A stretch of 37,802 bases of DNA from Actinomycetes bacterium (GCA_023460255.1 JAEWQZ010000141.1:1-37802); one strand, 5' to 3'. Positions 6,290 to 15,369 are shown, counted from the first letter of the stretch. Numbers and translations: made by a program. Notes: generated by a model not told the origin, from the letters alone.

Positions 6290-7357
6290 CCCCAGCCGTG
6301 CGTCCGGAGCCGAACCCGATAGGCCTTCCGGCCGACGGGCGTCGGCGCCCGCGCGGAGCCCACCCTGCCGCTCCTCCCGGGTGAGCTCGGCCCCGACGAG
6401 GCCCAGCACCACGAGCTCGGCGAGGAGTCCCGTGACCGCGGACCACTCGCGCACCCGGAACACGAAGACCTGCACGACCAGCAGGCTGACCAGCACCGCC
6501 CAGCGGAACCGCAGGTAGCCGGCGCGGCGGTCGCGCCGGACGAGCCACAGGCCCCAGGCCGCGAGCCCCACCGCGGCGAAGCCGCTCGTCAGCAGCCCGA
6601 CGACGATCCAGCCCGGTACGTCCGCGCCGCCCCCCCACGCGGCGAGGCCCGTCCCGGCGCTGCCCACGAGACTCGCGACGAGCAGGCCGACCGTCGCCCA
6701 CGGCACCCAGCGCCGGGCCGCGAGGCCCTGGGACGCGCGCACGACGGCGGCGCTCACCGTCGCGATCGGGTTCGGCAGCTCGTCGGGGTCGTCCACGACG
6801 GCGTCGAGGAGGGCACGGACCTCCGCCGCGCCCGGCACACCGCCGGCGCGGTCCGCCAGGCTCCGCGCCCTGTCCCGCGTCACCGGCGTGAACCCCCCGG
6901 CCACCCCCGCCACGGCATGGTCGACCGCGCCGGCGAGGTACTCCCGCGGGTCGTGCGGGCGGCGTCCGTGCAGCACCTCGGCGAGGAGCACCAGGCCGAC
7001 CACCACCGCGTAGATGAGGGCCGCCGTCGGCTCGTAGAAGTAGTCGTTGTCGGCGGTGACGAACTTGCCGACCTCGTCGACGAACAGCCCGAAGCCCACG
7101 CCCCCGAGCAGCGCGCCGACGGGCCGGACGACCGGTCCGGCGAAGGACAGCAGCACCACGAACGCCAGGGCCATCAGCAGGCCGCCCCACAGCACGTGGG
7201 CGATGTGCAGGCCGCCCCCACCGAGCTGCGGGTACCCCGCCGCCGCGAGGAAGGCGCGCGTGAGGAGCACCGTGACCACCGCCGCCACGACGAAGCCCGC
7301 GAGGTGCGAGCCGGCGGCCGGATCCCTGGGCAGCCCCAGGCGCAGCAGCCTCCTCAC
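6287..7357 (-). CDS. Polytopic membrane protein, unknown function
   Basis: A 356-residue integral membrane protein that I do not recognise. About four hydrophobic helices occupy residues 20-135, including a loop GGGLHIAHVLWGG and the acidic stretch VDEVGKFVTADNDYFYEP. A soluble middle region (about 140-215) is followed by about three more helices (220-310) and a charged tail. The conserved-looking acidic and aromatic residues in the first half could form an active or binding site, but no enzyme motif is evident. The GTG start overlaps the der stop by 4 bases (GTGA), so it is the last gene of the long operon. The function is left open. Confidence 0.8.
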   Translation of the reverse strand: MRRLLRLGLPRDPAAGSHLAGFVVAAVVTVLLTRAFLAAAGYPQLGGGGLHIAHVLWGGLLMALAFVVLLSFAGPVVRPVGALLGGVGFGLFVDEVGKFVTADNDYFYEPTAALIYAVVVGLVLLAEVLHGRRPHDPREYLAGAVDHAVAGVAGGFTPVTRDRARSLADRAGGVPGAAEVRALLDAVVDDPDELPNPIATVSAAVVRASQGLAARRWVPWATVGLLVASLVGSAGTGLAAWGGGADVPGWIVVGLLTSGFAAVGLAAWGLWLVRRDRRAGYLRFRWAVLVSLLVVQVFVFRVREWSAVTGLLAELVVLGLVGAELTREERQGGLRAGADARRPEGLSGSAPDARLG

Positions 7358-8919
7358 CGCTTGCGCTTCTCCCGTACGCGCACGGAGATGTGGATCGGGG
7401 ACCCCTCGAAGCCGAAGGTCTCGCGCAGGCGACGCTCGATGAAGCGCCGGTAGCCCGCCTCGAGGAACCCGGTGGCGAACACGACGAACCGCGGCGGCCG
7501 GGTGTCGGCCTGGGTGGCGAAGAGGATCCGGGGCTGGCGGCCCCCGCGCACGGGGTGCGGGTGCGCGGCGACCAGCTCACCGAGGAACGCGTTCAGCCGC
7601 CCTGTCGGGACCCGCGTGTCCCACGACTCAAGGGCCGTCTCCAGCGCCTTCACCAGCCGGTTCGTGTGCCAGCCGGTCTTCGCGGCGATGTTCACCCGGG
7701 GCGCCCACTGCACCTGGACGAGGTCGCGCTCGATCTCGCGCTCCAGGTACCGACGCCTGTCGTCGTCCATGAGGTCCCACTTGTTGTACGCGATGACGAG
7801 GGCGCGCCCCGCGTCGACGACCTGGGAGATCACGCGGGTGTCCTGCTCGGTGAGCACGTCGCTGGAGTCCACCAGCACGACGGCGACCTCGGCCTTCTCG
7901 ATCGCGGCCTGGGTGCGCAGCGAGGCGTAGAAGTCGGCGCCGGACGTCTGGTGCACGCGCCGGCGGATCCCCGCCGTGTCGACGAACCACCACGCCCGGT
8001 CGCCGAGCTGCACGAGCTCGTCCACAGGGTCGCGGGTGGTGCCCGCGACGTGGTCCACGACCACGCGCTGCGTGCCGACCAGCGCGTTGAGCAGGCTCGA
8101 CTTGCCGACGTTCGGCCGCCCGACGAGGGCGACGCGGCGCGGCCCGCCCGCCGGCATCGCGGACCCGTACGCGGACACCTCCGGCAGGGCCTCGAGGACG
8201 GCGTCGAGCAGGTCCCCGGTGCCCCGTCCGTGCAGCGCGGAGATCGGGTGCGGCTCGCCGAGGCCGAGGTTCCACAGCGCGGCGGCGTCTCCCTCCAGCT
8301 GCGGCCCGTCGACCTTGTTCGCCGCGAGGACGACGGGCTTGCCCGCCTTGCGCAGCAGCCGGACGACACGTTCGTCGGTGGCCGTCGCGCCGACCGTCGC
8401 GTCCACCACGAGCACGACGACGTCCGCGAGGTCGATCGCCACCTCGGCCTGCTCGGCCACCCGGGCGTCGAGGCCCGCGACGTCGACCTCCCAGCCGCCG
8501 GTGTCCACCAGCGTGAACGACCGCCCGGCCCATTCGGCGGGGTAGGTCACCCGGTCACGGGTGACCCCCGGGGTGTCGAGCACCACCGCTTCGCGGCGGC
8601 CGAGGACACGGTTGACCAGGGTCGACTTGCCGACGTTCGGCCGACCGACCACCGCCACGACGGGCACGGGGCCGGCGTCGACACCACCCCCGCCCGCGCC
8701 CGCTCCCCCGTCGAGGAGGGCGAGGTCCTCGTCCCCGAGGTCGTACTCGGCCAGCCCCGCCCGCAGCGCCCGCTCCCGGGTGCGCTCGTCGTCCGTCTCC
8801 GGGACGTCGAGGGCAGGGACGTGCAGCGCTGCGCCGTCGTCAGCGTCGTACTGGGCGTCGTCCTCGGCGGTGTCGGCGGGGTCTGCCGTGCCGGAGGTCT
8901 CGCGGGGGTCGTCCGTCAT
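7354..8919 (-). CDS. der: Ribosome-assembly GTPase Der (EngA)
   Basis: A 521-residue GTPase needed for 50S subunit maturation. It has an acidic, low-complexity N-terminal extension (about residues 1-85), then two tandem GTPase domains. The first has GRPNVGKST at 92-100 and NKVD at 201-204. The second has GRPNVGKSS at 267-275, DTAG at 314-317 and NKWD at 379-382. A C-terminal KH-like domain ends in a basic VREKRKR tail. The double G domain is diagnostic. GGGAGG lies 8 bases before the ATG, and the much longer upstream open frame is antisense to or overlaps the acyltransferase gene, so this start is firm. It sits 26 bases after the acyltransferase gene. Confidence 0.97.
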   Translation of the reverse strand: MTDDPRETSGTADPADTAEDDAQYDADDGAALHVPALDVPETDDERTRERALRAGLAEYDLGDEDLALLDGGAGAGGGGVDAGPVPVVAVVGRPNVGKSTLVNRVLGRREAVVLDTPGVTRDRVTYPAEWAGRSFTLVDTGGWEVDVAGLDARVAEQAEVAIDLADVVVLVVDATVGATATDERVVRLLRKAGKPVVLAANKVDGPQLEGDAAALWNLGLGEPHPISALHGRGTGDLLDAVLEALPEVSAYGSAMPAGGPRRVALVGRPNVGKSSLLNALVGTQRVVVDHVAGTTRDPVDELVQLGDRAWWFVDTAGIRRRVHQTSGADFYASLRTQAAIEKAEVAVVLVDSSDVLTEQDTRVISQVVDAGRALVIAYNKWDLMDDDRRRYLEREIERDLVQVQWAPRVNIAAKTGWHTNRLVKALETALESWDTRVPTGRLNAFLGELVAAHPHPVRGGRQPRILFATQADTRPPRFVVFATGFLEAGYRRFIERRLRETFGFEGSPIHISVRVREKRKR

Positions 8920-8945
8920 GACGCCATCCTCCCGTGCCGGGAGGC

Positions 8946-9716
8946 TCAGGGACGAACCGGTGCCTCCGAGTGCTCCCCGCCGTCGCCGTCGGCGGAGGAC
9001 GCAGCGGCCCCGTCGGCGGGCGTCACGTCGTCCCGGCCGGGGCCGTGGGCCGGGACGGGCAGGCCGGTCCGGGCGGCGACGGCCGCGACGTGGGCCGTCA
9101 ACGCGTCCCGCAGCTGTTCCTGCGCCAGGGCGACGGCGTCGCGCTTCGGCATGCCCTCGAGCCCGGTCGGCAGGACCGGCTCCCCGAACTCCACGTGCAG
9201 GCGGCGACGCAGACCCGGGATCCGGCCGGGGCCTTCCCCCGTGCGCCGGGTGCCGAGCATCGCCATCGGCACCACCGGCGCACCCGAGTGCACCGCGAGC
9301 CATGCCACGCCCGCACGGGCGCTCGAGCCGTCACCCCGGCCCCGCGTGCCCTCGGGGAAGATCCCGACCACCCGTCCCCGCTCCAGGAGTGCGAGCGCCG
9401 TGGCGAGTGCCGGCCGCCCGTTCGCCCTGTCGACGGGGACCTGGCCCGAGAGCCGGAACAGGAACCCGATGGGTGACCGGAAGAGCTCCACCTTGACGAG
9501 GATGTGCGTCCCACGGGGCGTGCAGCCGATCATCAGCGGACCGTCCGCCCAGCCGGCGTGGTTGCCCGCGACGATGACGGGCCCTCGCCGCGGCACGCGA
9601 TCCTTGCCCACGATGCGGGTGTTCCACACCACGCGGGCGAAGAACCTGCCGAGCCAGCGCCCCCAGCCGGGCCCGATCGCACGCGGCACCCGCGCCGCCC
9701 GCGGCGTGCCGCTCAT
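8946..9716 (-). CDS. 1-acyl-glycerol-3-phosphate acyltransferase family protein
   Basis: A 256-residue PlsC-like acyltransferase, likely making phosphatidic acid or a related lipid at the membrane. The catalytic HX4D motif is NHAGWAD (residues 52-58, His53 and Asp58). The substrate motif FPEGTR is at 120-125, and a third block VPMAML follows at about 150. The C-terminal 40 residues are acidic, Ala/Asp-rich and probably unstructured. The ATG overlaps the cmk stop by 4 bases. The cmk-acyltransferase-der order is a recurring actinobacterial arrangement. The exact acyl acceptor cannot be told from sequence. Confidence 0.9.
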   Translation of the reverse strand: MSGTPRAARVPRAIGPGWGRWLGRFFARVVWNTRIVGKDRVPRRGPVIVAGNHAGWADGPLMIGCTPRGTHILVKVELFRSPIGFLFRLSGQVPVDRANGRPALATALALLERGRVVGIFPEGTRGRGDGSSARAGVAWLAVHSGAPVVPMAMLGTRRTGEGPGRIPGLRRRLHVEFGEPVLPTGLEGMPKRDAVALAQEQLRDALTAHVAAVAARTGLPVPAHGPGRDDVTPADGAAASSADGDGGEHSEAPVRP

Positions 9717-10474
9717 GCCCGGTCCCGCCCGGCCAGCACGCCCGACACGAGAGCGAGGACCGCCTCGATCGTCTGCTCGAACGTGAGCGCGCTCGAGTCG
9801 AGCGTCACCACGCCGTCGGCCGCCGTGCGGAACTCGACGACCGTCGCGTCCTTCGCGTCCCGCCCGACCACGTGCGCCCTGGTCGCCGCGATCGACGCGT
9901 CGTCGGCCACGCCGTGCACCTCGAGCGCACGCCGTGCGAGCCGGGCCTCCTCGCTCGCGGTGAGGAGGATGCGCACGTCGGCGTCCGGCGCGACGACCGT
10001 CGTGATGTCGCGTCCCTCCGCGACCACCCCCCGGCCCCCGGCCGCCCCGCCGTGGCGCTCGGCCGCGATCAGCGCGCGCTGACGGTCGACGAGCTCGGCG
10101 CGCACCTCGAGGTTGGTCGACAGATGGCTCACCGCACCGGAGATCGCCGGCTCGCGGATCGCGGCGGCGACGTCGGTGGCACCGACGTGCACGGTCGGCG
10201 CCGCCGGGTCCATGCCCATCCTCAGGTCCATGCCTCGCACGGCCGCGGCCACCGCCGGCCCGTCCGCGAGGTCCAGACCCAGGTCGCGGCACCACCACGT
10301 GGCGGCGCGGTACATCGCGCCGGTGTCCAGGTACGCCAGGCCGAGCTGCTGCGCGACCCGGCGGCACACGCTGGACTTCCCCGAGCCCGACGGCCCGTCG
10401 ACCGCCACCACGACTCCCGGCCGCTCGGGTGGTCCCCCCGCCTGCACGCCGGCCGCACCCCCGTCGACCCTCAT
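9713..10474 (-). CDS. cmk: Cytidylate kinase
   Basis: A 253-residue enzyme that phosphorylates CMP and dCMP using ATP. The P-loop is GPSGSGKSS (residues 27-35), followed by the family block YLDTGAMYRA. The nucleotide-binding segment GRDITTVV and the LID-like region ILLTASEEARLARR are present. The first 20 residues are a variable extension. The ATG overlaps the tyrA stop by 4 bases (ATGA), and its stop overlaps the acyltransferase start, so translation is coupled on both sides. Confidence 0.96.
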   Translation of the reverse strand: MRVDGGAAGVQAGGPPERPGVVVAVDGPSGSGKSSVCRRVAQQLGLAYLDTGAMYRAATWWCRDLGLDLADGPAVAAAVRGMDLRMGMDPAAPTVHVGATDVAAAIREPAISGAVSHLSTNLEVRAELVDRQRALIAAERHGGAAGGRGVVAEGRDITTVVAPDADVRILLTASEEARLARRALEVHGVADDASIAATRAHVVGRDAKDATVVEFRTAADGVVTLDSSALTFEQTIEAVLALVSGVLAGRDRA

Positions 10475-11610
10475 CCGGCCACCCGCCAGCCCCGCGAGAC
10501 GAGCTCGGCCTCCAGCGTTCCTCCGAGGCCCGGCAGGACGGAGATCGAGGCCAGGCCGACGGGCTGGCTCGGTGCGTGCTCGAGGCCGAGCTCCTCGAGG
10601 TTGATCCCGACCGCCCCCATCTCGGTCAGCAGCCGGGCGAGCTCGCCCGGCCGGTCGGGGATCAGCACCGTCACGACGTCGTAGTCACGCCGGGCCCCGC
10701 CGTGCTTGCCGGGAATCCGGGCGACGCCGGCGTTGCCCGCTGCGATGGTGGCCGCGAGGGTGCCCAGGGCGCCGTCGGGCCAGGCGTGTGATCCGTGGCC
10801 GGCGGCTGCCTGCTCGAGCGCCCCGACGACGTCGTCCAGCTCGGCCCGCACGGCACGCAGCGCGGGCAGGACGGCGCCGGCGTTCGCGGCGAGGATCGCC
10901 GTCCACAGGCCCGGGTCGCCCGCGGCGATCCTGGTCACGTCGCGCAGTCCCTGGCCTGCCAGGTCCAGCGCCGCCGGGTCGGCGTCCCGCAGCCGTGCCG
11001 CCACCAGGGACGACACCACCTGCGGGACGTGCGAGACGACGGCCACCGCCTCGTCGTGCCGGCGCGCGTCCAACGTCACGGGGGTCGCACCGAGGTCCGT
11101 CGCCAGGCTCCGCACCGCGAGCACCGCCTCCGGCCGCGACGCCTCGGTCCCGACGACCACCCACGGCCGTCCGACGAAGAGGTCCGGGCGCGCCGCCGTC
11201 GGGCCAGACCGCTCCGAGCCGGCCATGGGGTGCGACCCGACGTACCGCGTCAGGTCCGCCCCGGCCGCCCGCAGGATGTCCAGCACGGCGCCCTTGACGC
11301 TCGCCACGTCGGTGACGACCGCGTCGGGGTGGGCCGCCAGCTCCGCCGCCACGACGTCTCCCGTGACGTCCGGGGGCGCAGCGACGACGACCAGCGCCGG
11401 CGCAGGGTCCCCCGGCTCCGGCAGGCGCCCGGCGCCGAGGTCGCGGGCGAGGAGCACGGTGACCCGGGACGGGTCGTGCAGCACCACGTCGACGCCAAGG
11501 CCGCGCAGGGCGAGGCCGACGCTCGCGCCGAGCAGGCCCGTGCCGACCACGCGGACCGGGCCGACGGTGGCCGCCGGGGGCGGCGCGCCCGCGCCCGGAG
11601 CCCCGCTCAT
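10471..11610 (-). CDS. tyrA: Prephenate dehydrogenase with C-terminal ACT-like domain
   Basis: A 379-residue enzyme converting prephenate to 4-hydroxyphenylpyruvate for tyrosine. The NAD(P)-binding motif GTGLLG is at residues 23-28. The catalytic region contains GSHPMAGSE and the helical prephenate-dehydrogenase domain. From about residue 310 a segment starting DYDVVTVLIPDRPGELARLL has the pattern of an ACT domain, which usually gives feedback control by an amino acid. The start ATG overlaps the aroH stop by 4 bases. Pairing with aroH puts the two steps from chorismate towards tyrosine side by side. Confidence 0.94.
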   Translation of the reverse strand: MSGAPGAGAPPPAATVGPVRVVGTGLLGASVGLALRGLGVDVVLHDPSRVTVLLARDLGAGRLPEPGDPAPALVVVAAPPDVTGDVVAAELAAHPDAVVTDVASVKGAVLDILRAAGADLTRYVGSHPMAGSERSGPTAARPDLFVGRPWVVVGTEASRPEAVLAVRSLATDLGATPVTLDARRHDEAVAVVSHVPQVVSSLVAARLRDADPAALDLAGQGLRDVTRIAAGDPGLWTAILAANAGAVLPALRAVRAELDDVVGALEQAAAGHGSHAWPDGALGTLAATIAAGNAGVARIPGKHGGARRDYDVVTVLIPDRPGELARLLTEMGAVGINLEELGLEHAPSQPVGLASISVLPGLGGTLEAELVSRGWRVAG

Positions 11611-11969
11611 TGCGCGAGGTCCCGGCGCAGCACGGTGGCACCGTGCAGGTAGACGTGCTGCACGGCGGCGCGCGGGACGTCCAGCTCGGCGTGGGCCATC
11701 AGGCGGACGACGCGCGGCAGGGCGCCGGGCACGTCGATCTCCACGGCGCACATCAGGGGCACGTCACCCATCCCCATCTCGCGGGCTGCCGTGGCCGGGA
11801 AGTCGCTGCGCAGGTCCGGCGTGCACGTGAAGATGACGGACACGAGCGCTCCGGCGTCGATGCCGTTCGCGTCGAGCACCGCCTGCACGAGCTCGGCCGT
11901 GCGCTCGAAGAGGTGCCCGCGCTCGTCGCGGTCGAGCTGGGTGGCCCCGCGGATCGCCCGCACGGTCAT
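11607..11969 (-). CDS. aroH: AroH-type monofunctional chorismate mutase
   Basis: A 120-residue enzyme that rearranges chorismate to prephenate. Length and sequence match the trimeric Bacillus-type AroH rather than the helical AroQ fold. Residues equivalent to the known active site are present: Arg7, Cys74, Glu77, Arg89 and Tyr107. GGAGGA lies 6 bases before the ATG, which is preferred over a GTG/ATG extension nine codons upstream. It feeds prephenate directly to the overlapping tyrA product. A TAGCCT hexamer about 55 bases upstream may give it a promoter of its own. Confidence 0.94.
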   Translation of the reverse strand: MTVRAIRGATQLDRDERGHLFERTAELVQAVLDANGIDAGALVSVIFTCTPDLRSDFPATAAREMGMGDVPLMCAVEIDVPGALPRVVRLMAHAELDVPRAAVQHVYLHGATVLRRDLAQ

Positions 11970-12024
11970 CGCCGGTCCTCCCCCGTCGTCGCACACGCCG
12001 CGTGCACGCGCACGCCCGCGCGGA

Positions 12025-12030
12025 AGGCTA
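12025..12030 (-). promoter_or_regulatory. Candidate internal -10 before aroH
   Basis: TAGCCT on the minus strand fits the TANNNT form of actinobacterial -10 elements. It lies in the only sizeable gap (67 bases) between rluB and aroH. No -35 match is seen. Confidence 0.3.
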
Positions 12031-12036
12031 CCCGGC

Positions 12037-12813
12037 TCACAGCCCGACCTCGGCCATGAGCGCGCCCAGCTCCTTGCGGGTCAGCTCCCGCATCGCGCCC
12101 GGCTTCAGCGTCCCCAGGCGGACCGGGCCGATCTGGGTACGGACGAGGCGCAGGACCGGATGACCGACCTCCTCCAGCAGGCGCCGGACGATGCGGTTGC
12201 GGCCCTCGTGCAGGACCACCTCGACCATGCTCCGCCCTGCCGCGGAGTCCACCACCCGGAACGAGTCCACGACGACGGGCCCGTCGTCGAGCTGGACGCC
12301 CGCCCGCAGCCGCACGCCCACGCCCGGCCGTACGCGGCCCTGCACCGTGGCGAGGTAGGTCTTGCGCACGCCGTGGGAGGGGTGCGCAAGGCGGTTGGCG
12401 AGCTCGCCGTCGTTCGTCAGGAGCAGCAGGCCCTCCGTGTCGGCGTCGAGCCGGCCGACGTGGAAGAGCCGCTCGGGGCGGTCCACGACGTAGGAGGCCA
12501 ACGACGGACGGTTGCGCTCGTCACTCATCGTCGACACGACCCCGGCGGGCTTGTTGAAGGCCAGCGTCACCATGCTCGCGTCGAGCTGCACGCGCGCGCC
12601 GTCGACGTGCACGACGGCGCGCTGCGGGTCGACGCGCACGCCCAGCTCCCGCACGACCACGCCGTCCACGCTCACGCGGCCGGCTGCGATGAGCTCCTCG
12701 CAGGCGCGGCGCGAGCCGAGCCCGGCGCCGGCGAGCACCTTCTGCAGCCGGACGCCCTCGGGGTCGTGCACGTCGGCCGGGGGACGGCCGTCGTCGACGT
12801 GGCGGGCGCTCAT
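12037..12813 (-). CDS. rluB: 23S rRNA pseudouridine synthase, RluB family
   Basis: A 258-residue enzyme of the RsuA/RluB/E/F group that isomerises uridine in 23S rRNA. An S4 RNA-binding domain spans about residues 20-66 (VRLQKVLAGAGLGSRRACEE). The catalytic domain has NKPAGVVST at about 88-96, then GRLDADTEGLLLLTNDG with catalytic Asp123. The motif RNRIVRRL near the C-terminus is typical of the group. The ATG overlaps the scpB stop by 4 bases. The scpA-scpB-rluB order is widely conserved in Gram-positives, which supports RluB over RsuA. Confidence 0.92.
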   Translation of the reverse strand: MSARHVDDGRPPADVHDPEGVRLQKVLAGAGLGSRRACEELIAAGRVSVDGVVVRELGVRVDPQRAVVHVDGARVQLDASMVTLAFNKPAGVVSTMSDERNRPSLASYVVDRPERLFHVGRLDADTEGLLLLTNDGELANRLAHPSHGVRKTYLATVQGRVRPGVGVRLRAGVQLDDGPVVVDSFRVVDSAAGRSMVEVVLHEGRNRIVRRLLEEVGHPVLRLVRTQIGPVRLGTLKPGAMRELTRKELGALMAEVGL

Positions 12814-13511
12814 CCCGGCCCCCCGCCGTCGACGCCGTCGAGCGCCTCCAGGTCCGGCAGGTAGGGCGCCAGGGGCGGGAGCTGGTCGAGACCGGTCAGG
12901 CCCATCCGCTCGAGGAAGTACGGCGTGGTGCCGTAGAGCACCGCCCCCGAGGGCTCGGTACCGACCTCGGTGACGAGCCCGCGCGCAGCGAGGGTGCGCA
13001 CGACGGACTCCACGTTCACCCCGCGCACCGCGGACACCTGGCCGCGGGTGACGGGCTGCCGGTACGCGATGACGGCGAGCGTCTCCAGCGCCGCCTGCGT
13101 CAGGCGTGCGGCCTGACCGTCCAGCACGAAGCGGCCGACGACGTCGGCATGGGCGGGCGCGGAGTAGACCCGCCACCCGCCACCGGCCTCCCGGAGCTCG
13201 AACCCCCGCGGACGGCCGCCACGCTCCCCGCGGTACTCGGCGGCGAGCTCGCCGAGCAGGCGCTCGACCTCCGCCGTCGGCAGGCCCAGCACCGTCGCCA
13301 GCTGGACGGCCGGCAAGGGCTCGTCGACGACCATGAGGACGGCCTCGAGCGCCGCCTCGGCACCGCCCGGCAGGTCCGTGACGTCGAAGGCCAGCTCGTC
13401 CACGGCCGGGCGACCGGCCATCGGGTCCGCAGCGCCTCCGTCGGCCCCGTCGGCCGGAGCTGCACCGTTCGTCACGACGTCCACGCCGTCCACGTCGTCC
13501 GTCGCGCTCAC
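12810..13511 (-). CDS. scpB: Segregation and condensation protein B
   Basis: A 233-residue kleisin-associated subunit of the SMC-ScpA-ScpB complex that compacts and separates chromosomes. After a low-complexity acidic N-terminus (about 45 residues) come two winged-helix domains, with the family block LETLAVIAYRQPVTRGQVSAVRGV and LYGTTPYFLE. The GTG start overlaps the scpA stop (GTGA) and is preceded by a purine-rich GAGGGAGGGG. Longer in-frame starts would lie inside scpA and are rejected. It is co-translated with scpA. Confidence 0.94.
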   Translation of the reverse strand: MSATDDVDGVDVVTNGAAPADGADGGAADPMAGRPAVDELAFDVTDLPGGAEAALEAVLMVVDEPLPAVQLATVLGLPTAEVERLLGELAAEYRGERGGRPRGFELREAGGGWRVYSAPAHADVVGRFVLDGQAARLTQAALETLAVIAYRQPVTRGQVSAVRGVNVESVVRTLAARGLVTEVGTEPSGAVLYGTTPYFLERMGLTGLDQLPPLAPYLPDLEALDGVDGGGPG

Positions 13512-14419
13512 GCGTCCCCTCCCTCGTCGGTCGGCGGTCCGGTGGTCCCGCCCGCGTCCTCGTCCGGCGCCGCGTGCCGGCCGGAGCCGCGGCCCGGCCC
13601 CGACCCGCCGTCGTAGTCGTCTTCCACGGTGACGTCCGCCGAACCGCCCGTCCACCTGATCGTCAGCTCGCCGAGCGGCGCGACCTGGTCGAACGCGACG
13701 GCCCCCTCACGGTAGAGCTCGAGCAGCGCGAGGAAGCGCGCCACCACCACCGTCGGCGACCCGGCGTCGGCGACCAGCGCGCGGAACGACCCGGAACCGG
13801 CACGGCGGAGCCGCTCGGCCACGACGGCGGCCTGCTCACGGACGCTCACGGTCGGCGTGTACAGGTGGCTGGTGTCGACCTCGGGCGCAGGCCGCGGGCG
13901 CAGGGCGTGCGCCGCCAGCACCGCCAGCTCGCCGGGACCGATCTCCAGGACGAGCTCGGGCAGGAGGGCCGCCAGCTGCGGCTCGAGCGCCACGGCGCGC
14001 GGGGTGCTACGCCCCTGCTCCGCCAGTCGCGTCCCGATCGTCGCCGCCACCTCCTTGTACGCGCGGTACTGGAGCAGCCGGGCGAACAGGAGGTCGCGTG
14101 CCTCGAGCAGCTCGAGGTCCTCCGCGTCGTCCTCGGTGGCCGGCAGGAGACGGGACGCCTTGAGGTCCAGCAACGTCGCCGCGACGACGAGGAACTCGCT
14201 GAGCCGGCCGAGGTCCCAGGGCTCCGCCCTCGCCTCGGCGTCGCGCACGGCCCCGATGAACTCGTCGGTCACCCGCGCGAGAGCGACCTCGGTGATGTCC
14301 AGCCGGTGCCGGGAGATGAGGGACAGGAGCAGGTCGAACGGGCCGGAGAAGTTCTCGAGGTGGACCTCGAACGGCCCGGCCGGCCCCGCGACGGCCTGCG
14401 CCGCAGCGTCAGGCGGCAT
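13508..14419 (-). CDS. scpA: Segregation and condensation protein A (kleisin)
   Basis: A 303-residue kleisin that bridges SMC heads. The N-terminal helical domain contains FEVHLENFSGPFDLLLSLI and HRLDITEVALARVTDEF. The central LLDLKASRLLP block and a C-terminal winged helix (TVVVARFLALLELYREGAV) are present. A long disordered acidic tail (about 50 residues) follows. The chosen ATG overlaps the ParA-type gene by 11 bases. It has no good ribosome-binding site, so coupling to the upstream gene is likely. A start 18 codons upstream is possible but would lengthen the overlap. Confidence 0.92.
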   Translation of the reverse strand: MPPDAAAQAVAGPAGPFEVHLENFSGPFDLLLSLISRHRLDITEVALARVTDEFIGAVRDAEARAEPWDLGRLSEFLVVAATLLDLKASRLLPATEDDAEDLELLEARDLLFARLLQYRAYKEVAATIGTRLAEQGRSTPRAVALEPQLAALLPELVLEIGPGELAVLAAHALRPRPAPEVDTSHLYTPTVSVREQAAVVAERLRRAGSGSFRALVADAGSPTVVVARFLALLELYREGAVAFDQVAPLGELTIRWTGGSADVTVEDDYDGGSGPGRGSGRHAAPDEDAGGTTGPPTDEGGDA

Positions 14420-15275
14420 CGCCGCGGGCCACCAGCTCGCGGGCGAGCTGCCGGTACGCCGTCGCGCCGGCATGGGCGGGGGCGTAGCTCGTGATCGGCT
14501 CCGCCGCCACGGACGAGTCCGGGAACTTCACGGTGCGGCCGATGACCGTGTGCAGGAGCTGGTCGCCGAAGGCCTCCCGCACCCGCGCGAGCACCTCCTT
14601 GGAGTGCAGCGTGCGCGGGTCGTGCATCGTGCCGAGGATCCCGTCGATCTGCAGCCGCGGGTTCAGCCGGTCCCGGACCTTCTCGACCGTCTCGATGAGC
14701 AGGGCTACGCCGCGCAAGGCGAAGAACTCGCACTCGAGCGGGATGAGGACCCCGTGCGCGGCCGTCAGCGCGTTCACGGTGAGCAGGCCGAGCGAGGGCT
14801 GGCAGTCGATGAGGATGACGTCGTACTCCGCCTCGGCGGGCCGCAGCGCACGGGCCAGCACCGACTCGCGGGCGACCTCGCCGACCAGCTGCACCTCGGC
14901 CGCCGACAGGTCGATGTTCGCCGGCACGACGTCCAGGCCGGGCACGGCCGTGTGCCGCACGATGTCGGCCACCGTGACCCCCCGCTCCATGAGGAGCGTG
15001 TAGACGGTCCGGTCCAGCTCGTGCGTGTTGACGCCCAGCCCGACGGAGGCAGCGCCCTGCGGGTCGAAGTCCACCACCAGCACGCGGCGGCCGTACTCCG
15101 CCAGCGCCGCGCCCAGGTTGATGGTGGTCGTCGTCTTGCCGACCCCGCCCTTCTGGTTGCACAGGGCGATGATCCTGGCGGGCCCGTGGGCCGTCAGCGG
15201 TGCCGGCTCCGGGAACTCCGGCAGCGGGCGCCCGGCGGGGTCCAGGGTCGTCGCGACGTCGTCCGGGCTGGTCAC
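14409..15275 (-). CDS. ParA/Soj-family ATPase
   Basis: A 288-residue Walker-type ATPase of the ParA/MinD superfamily. The deviant Walker A motif KGGVGKTT is at residues 42-49 and the Walker A' block VVDFDPQGAAS at about 67-77. The block LIDCQPSLGLLTVNAL follows. A roughly 30-residue Pro-rich N-terminus precedes the domain. No parB is next to it. It sits directly upstream of scpA, so it is probably an auxiliary chromosome-organisation ATPase rather than the origin-proximal ParA. The GTG start lies 6 bases after a TAGCCT hexamer and lacks a ribosome-binding site, consistent with a leaderless transcript. Confidence 0.92.
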   Translation of the reverse strand: MTSPDDVATTLDPAGRPLPEFPEPAPLTAHGPARIIALCNQKGGVGKTTTTINLGAALAEYGRRVLVVDFDPQGAASVGLGVNTHELDRTVYTLLMERGVTVADIVRHTAVPGLDVVPANIDLSAAEVQLVGEVARESVLARALRPAEAEYDVILIDCQPSLGLLTVNALTAAHGVLIPLECEFFALRGVALLIETVEKVRDRLNPRLQIDGILGTMHDPRTLHSKEVLARVREAFGDQLLHTVIGRTVKFPDSSVAAEPITSYAPAHAGATAYRQLARELVARGDAA

Positions 15276-15281
15276 GCCGAG

Positions 15282-15287
15282 AGGCTA
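15282..15287 (-). promoter_or_regulatory. Candidate leaderless promoter of the ParA-type gene
   Basis: TAGCCT on the minus strand ends 6 bases before the GTG at 15275, placing the expected transcription start at the first base of the coding sequence. The same spacing occurs at uvrC and uvrA. Confidence 0.45.
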
Positions 15288-15340
15288 CCGCAGCGCCGGG
15301 CGCCGCCACCGGCGCAACACCGGCCGCGCCGTCGTGGTCG

Positions 15341-15355
15341 GACGGGAGTCCCGTC
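15341..15355 (-). terminator. Hairpin between xerD and the ParA-type gene
   Basis: GACGGG-AGT-CCCGTC is a perfect 6-bp stem with a 3-base loop, 14 bases after the xerD stop. It may attenuate read-through into the downstream genes, which have their own candidate promoter. Confidence 0.35.
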
Positions 15356-15369
15356 AGTTGGCAGCCCGG

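Noticed and set aside
8920..9303. Longer N-terminus for Der
   Set aside because: It would overlap the acyltransferase gene; the ATG at 8919 has a good ribosome-binding site and the first GTPase motif lies well inside the shorter protein.
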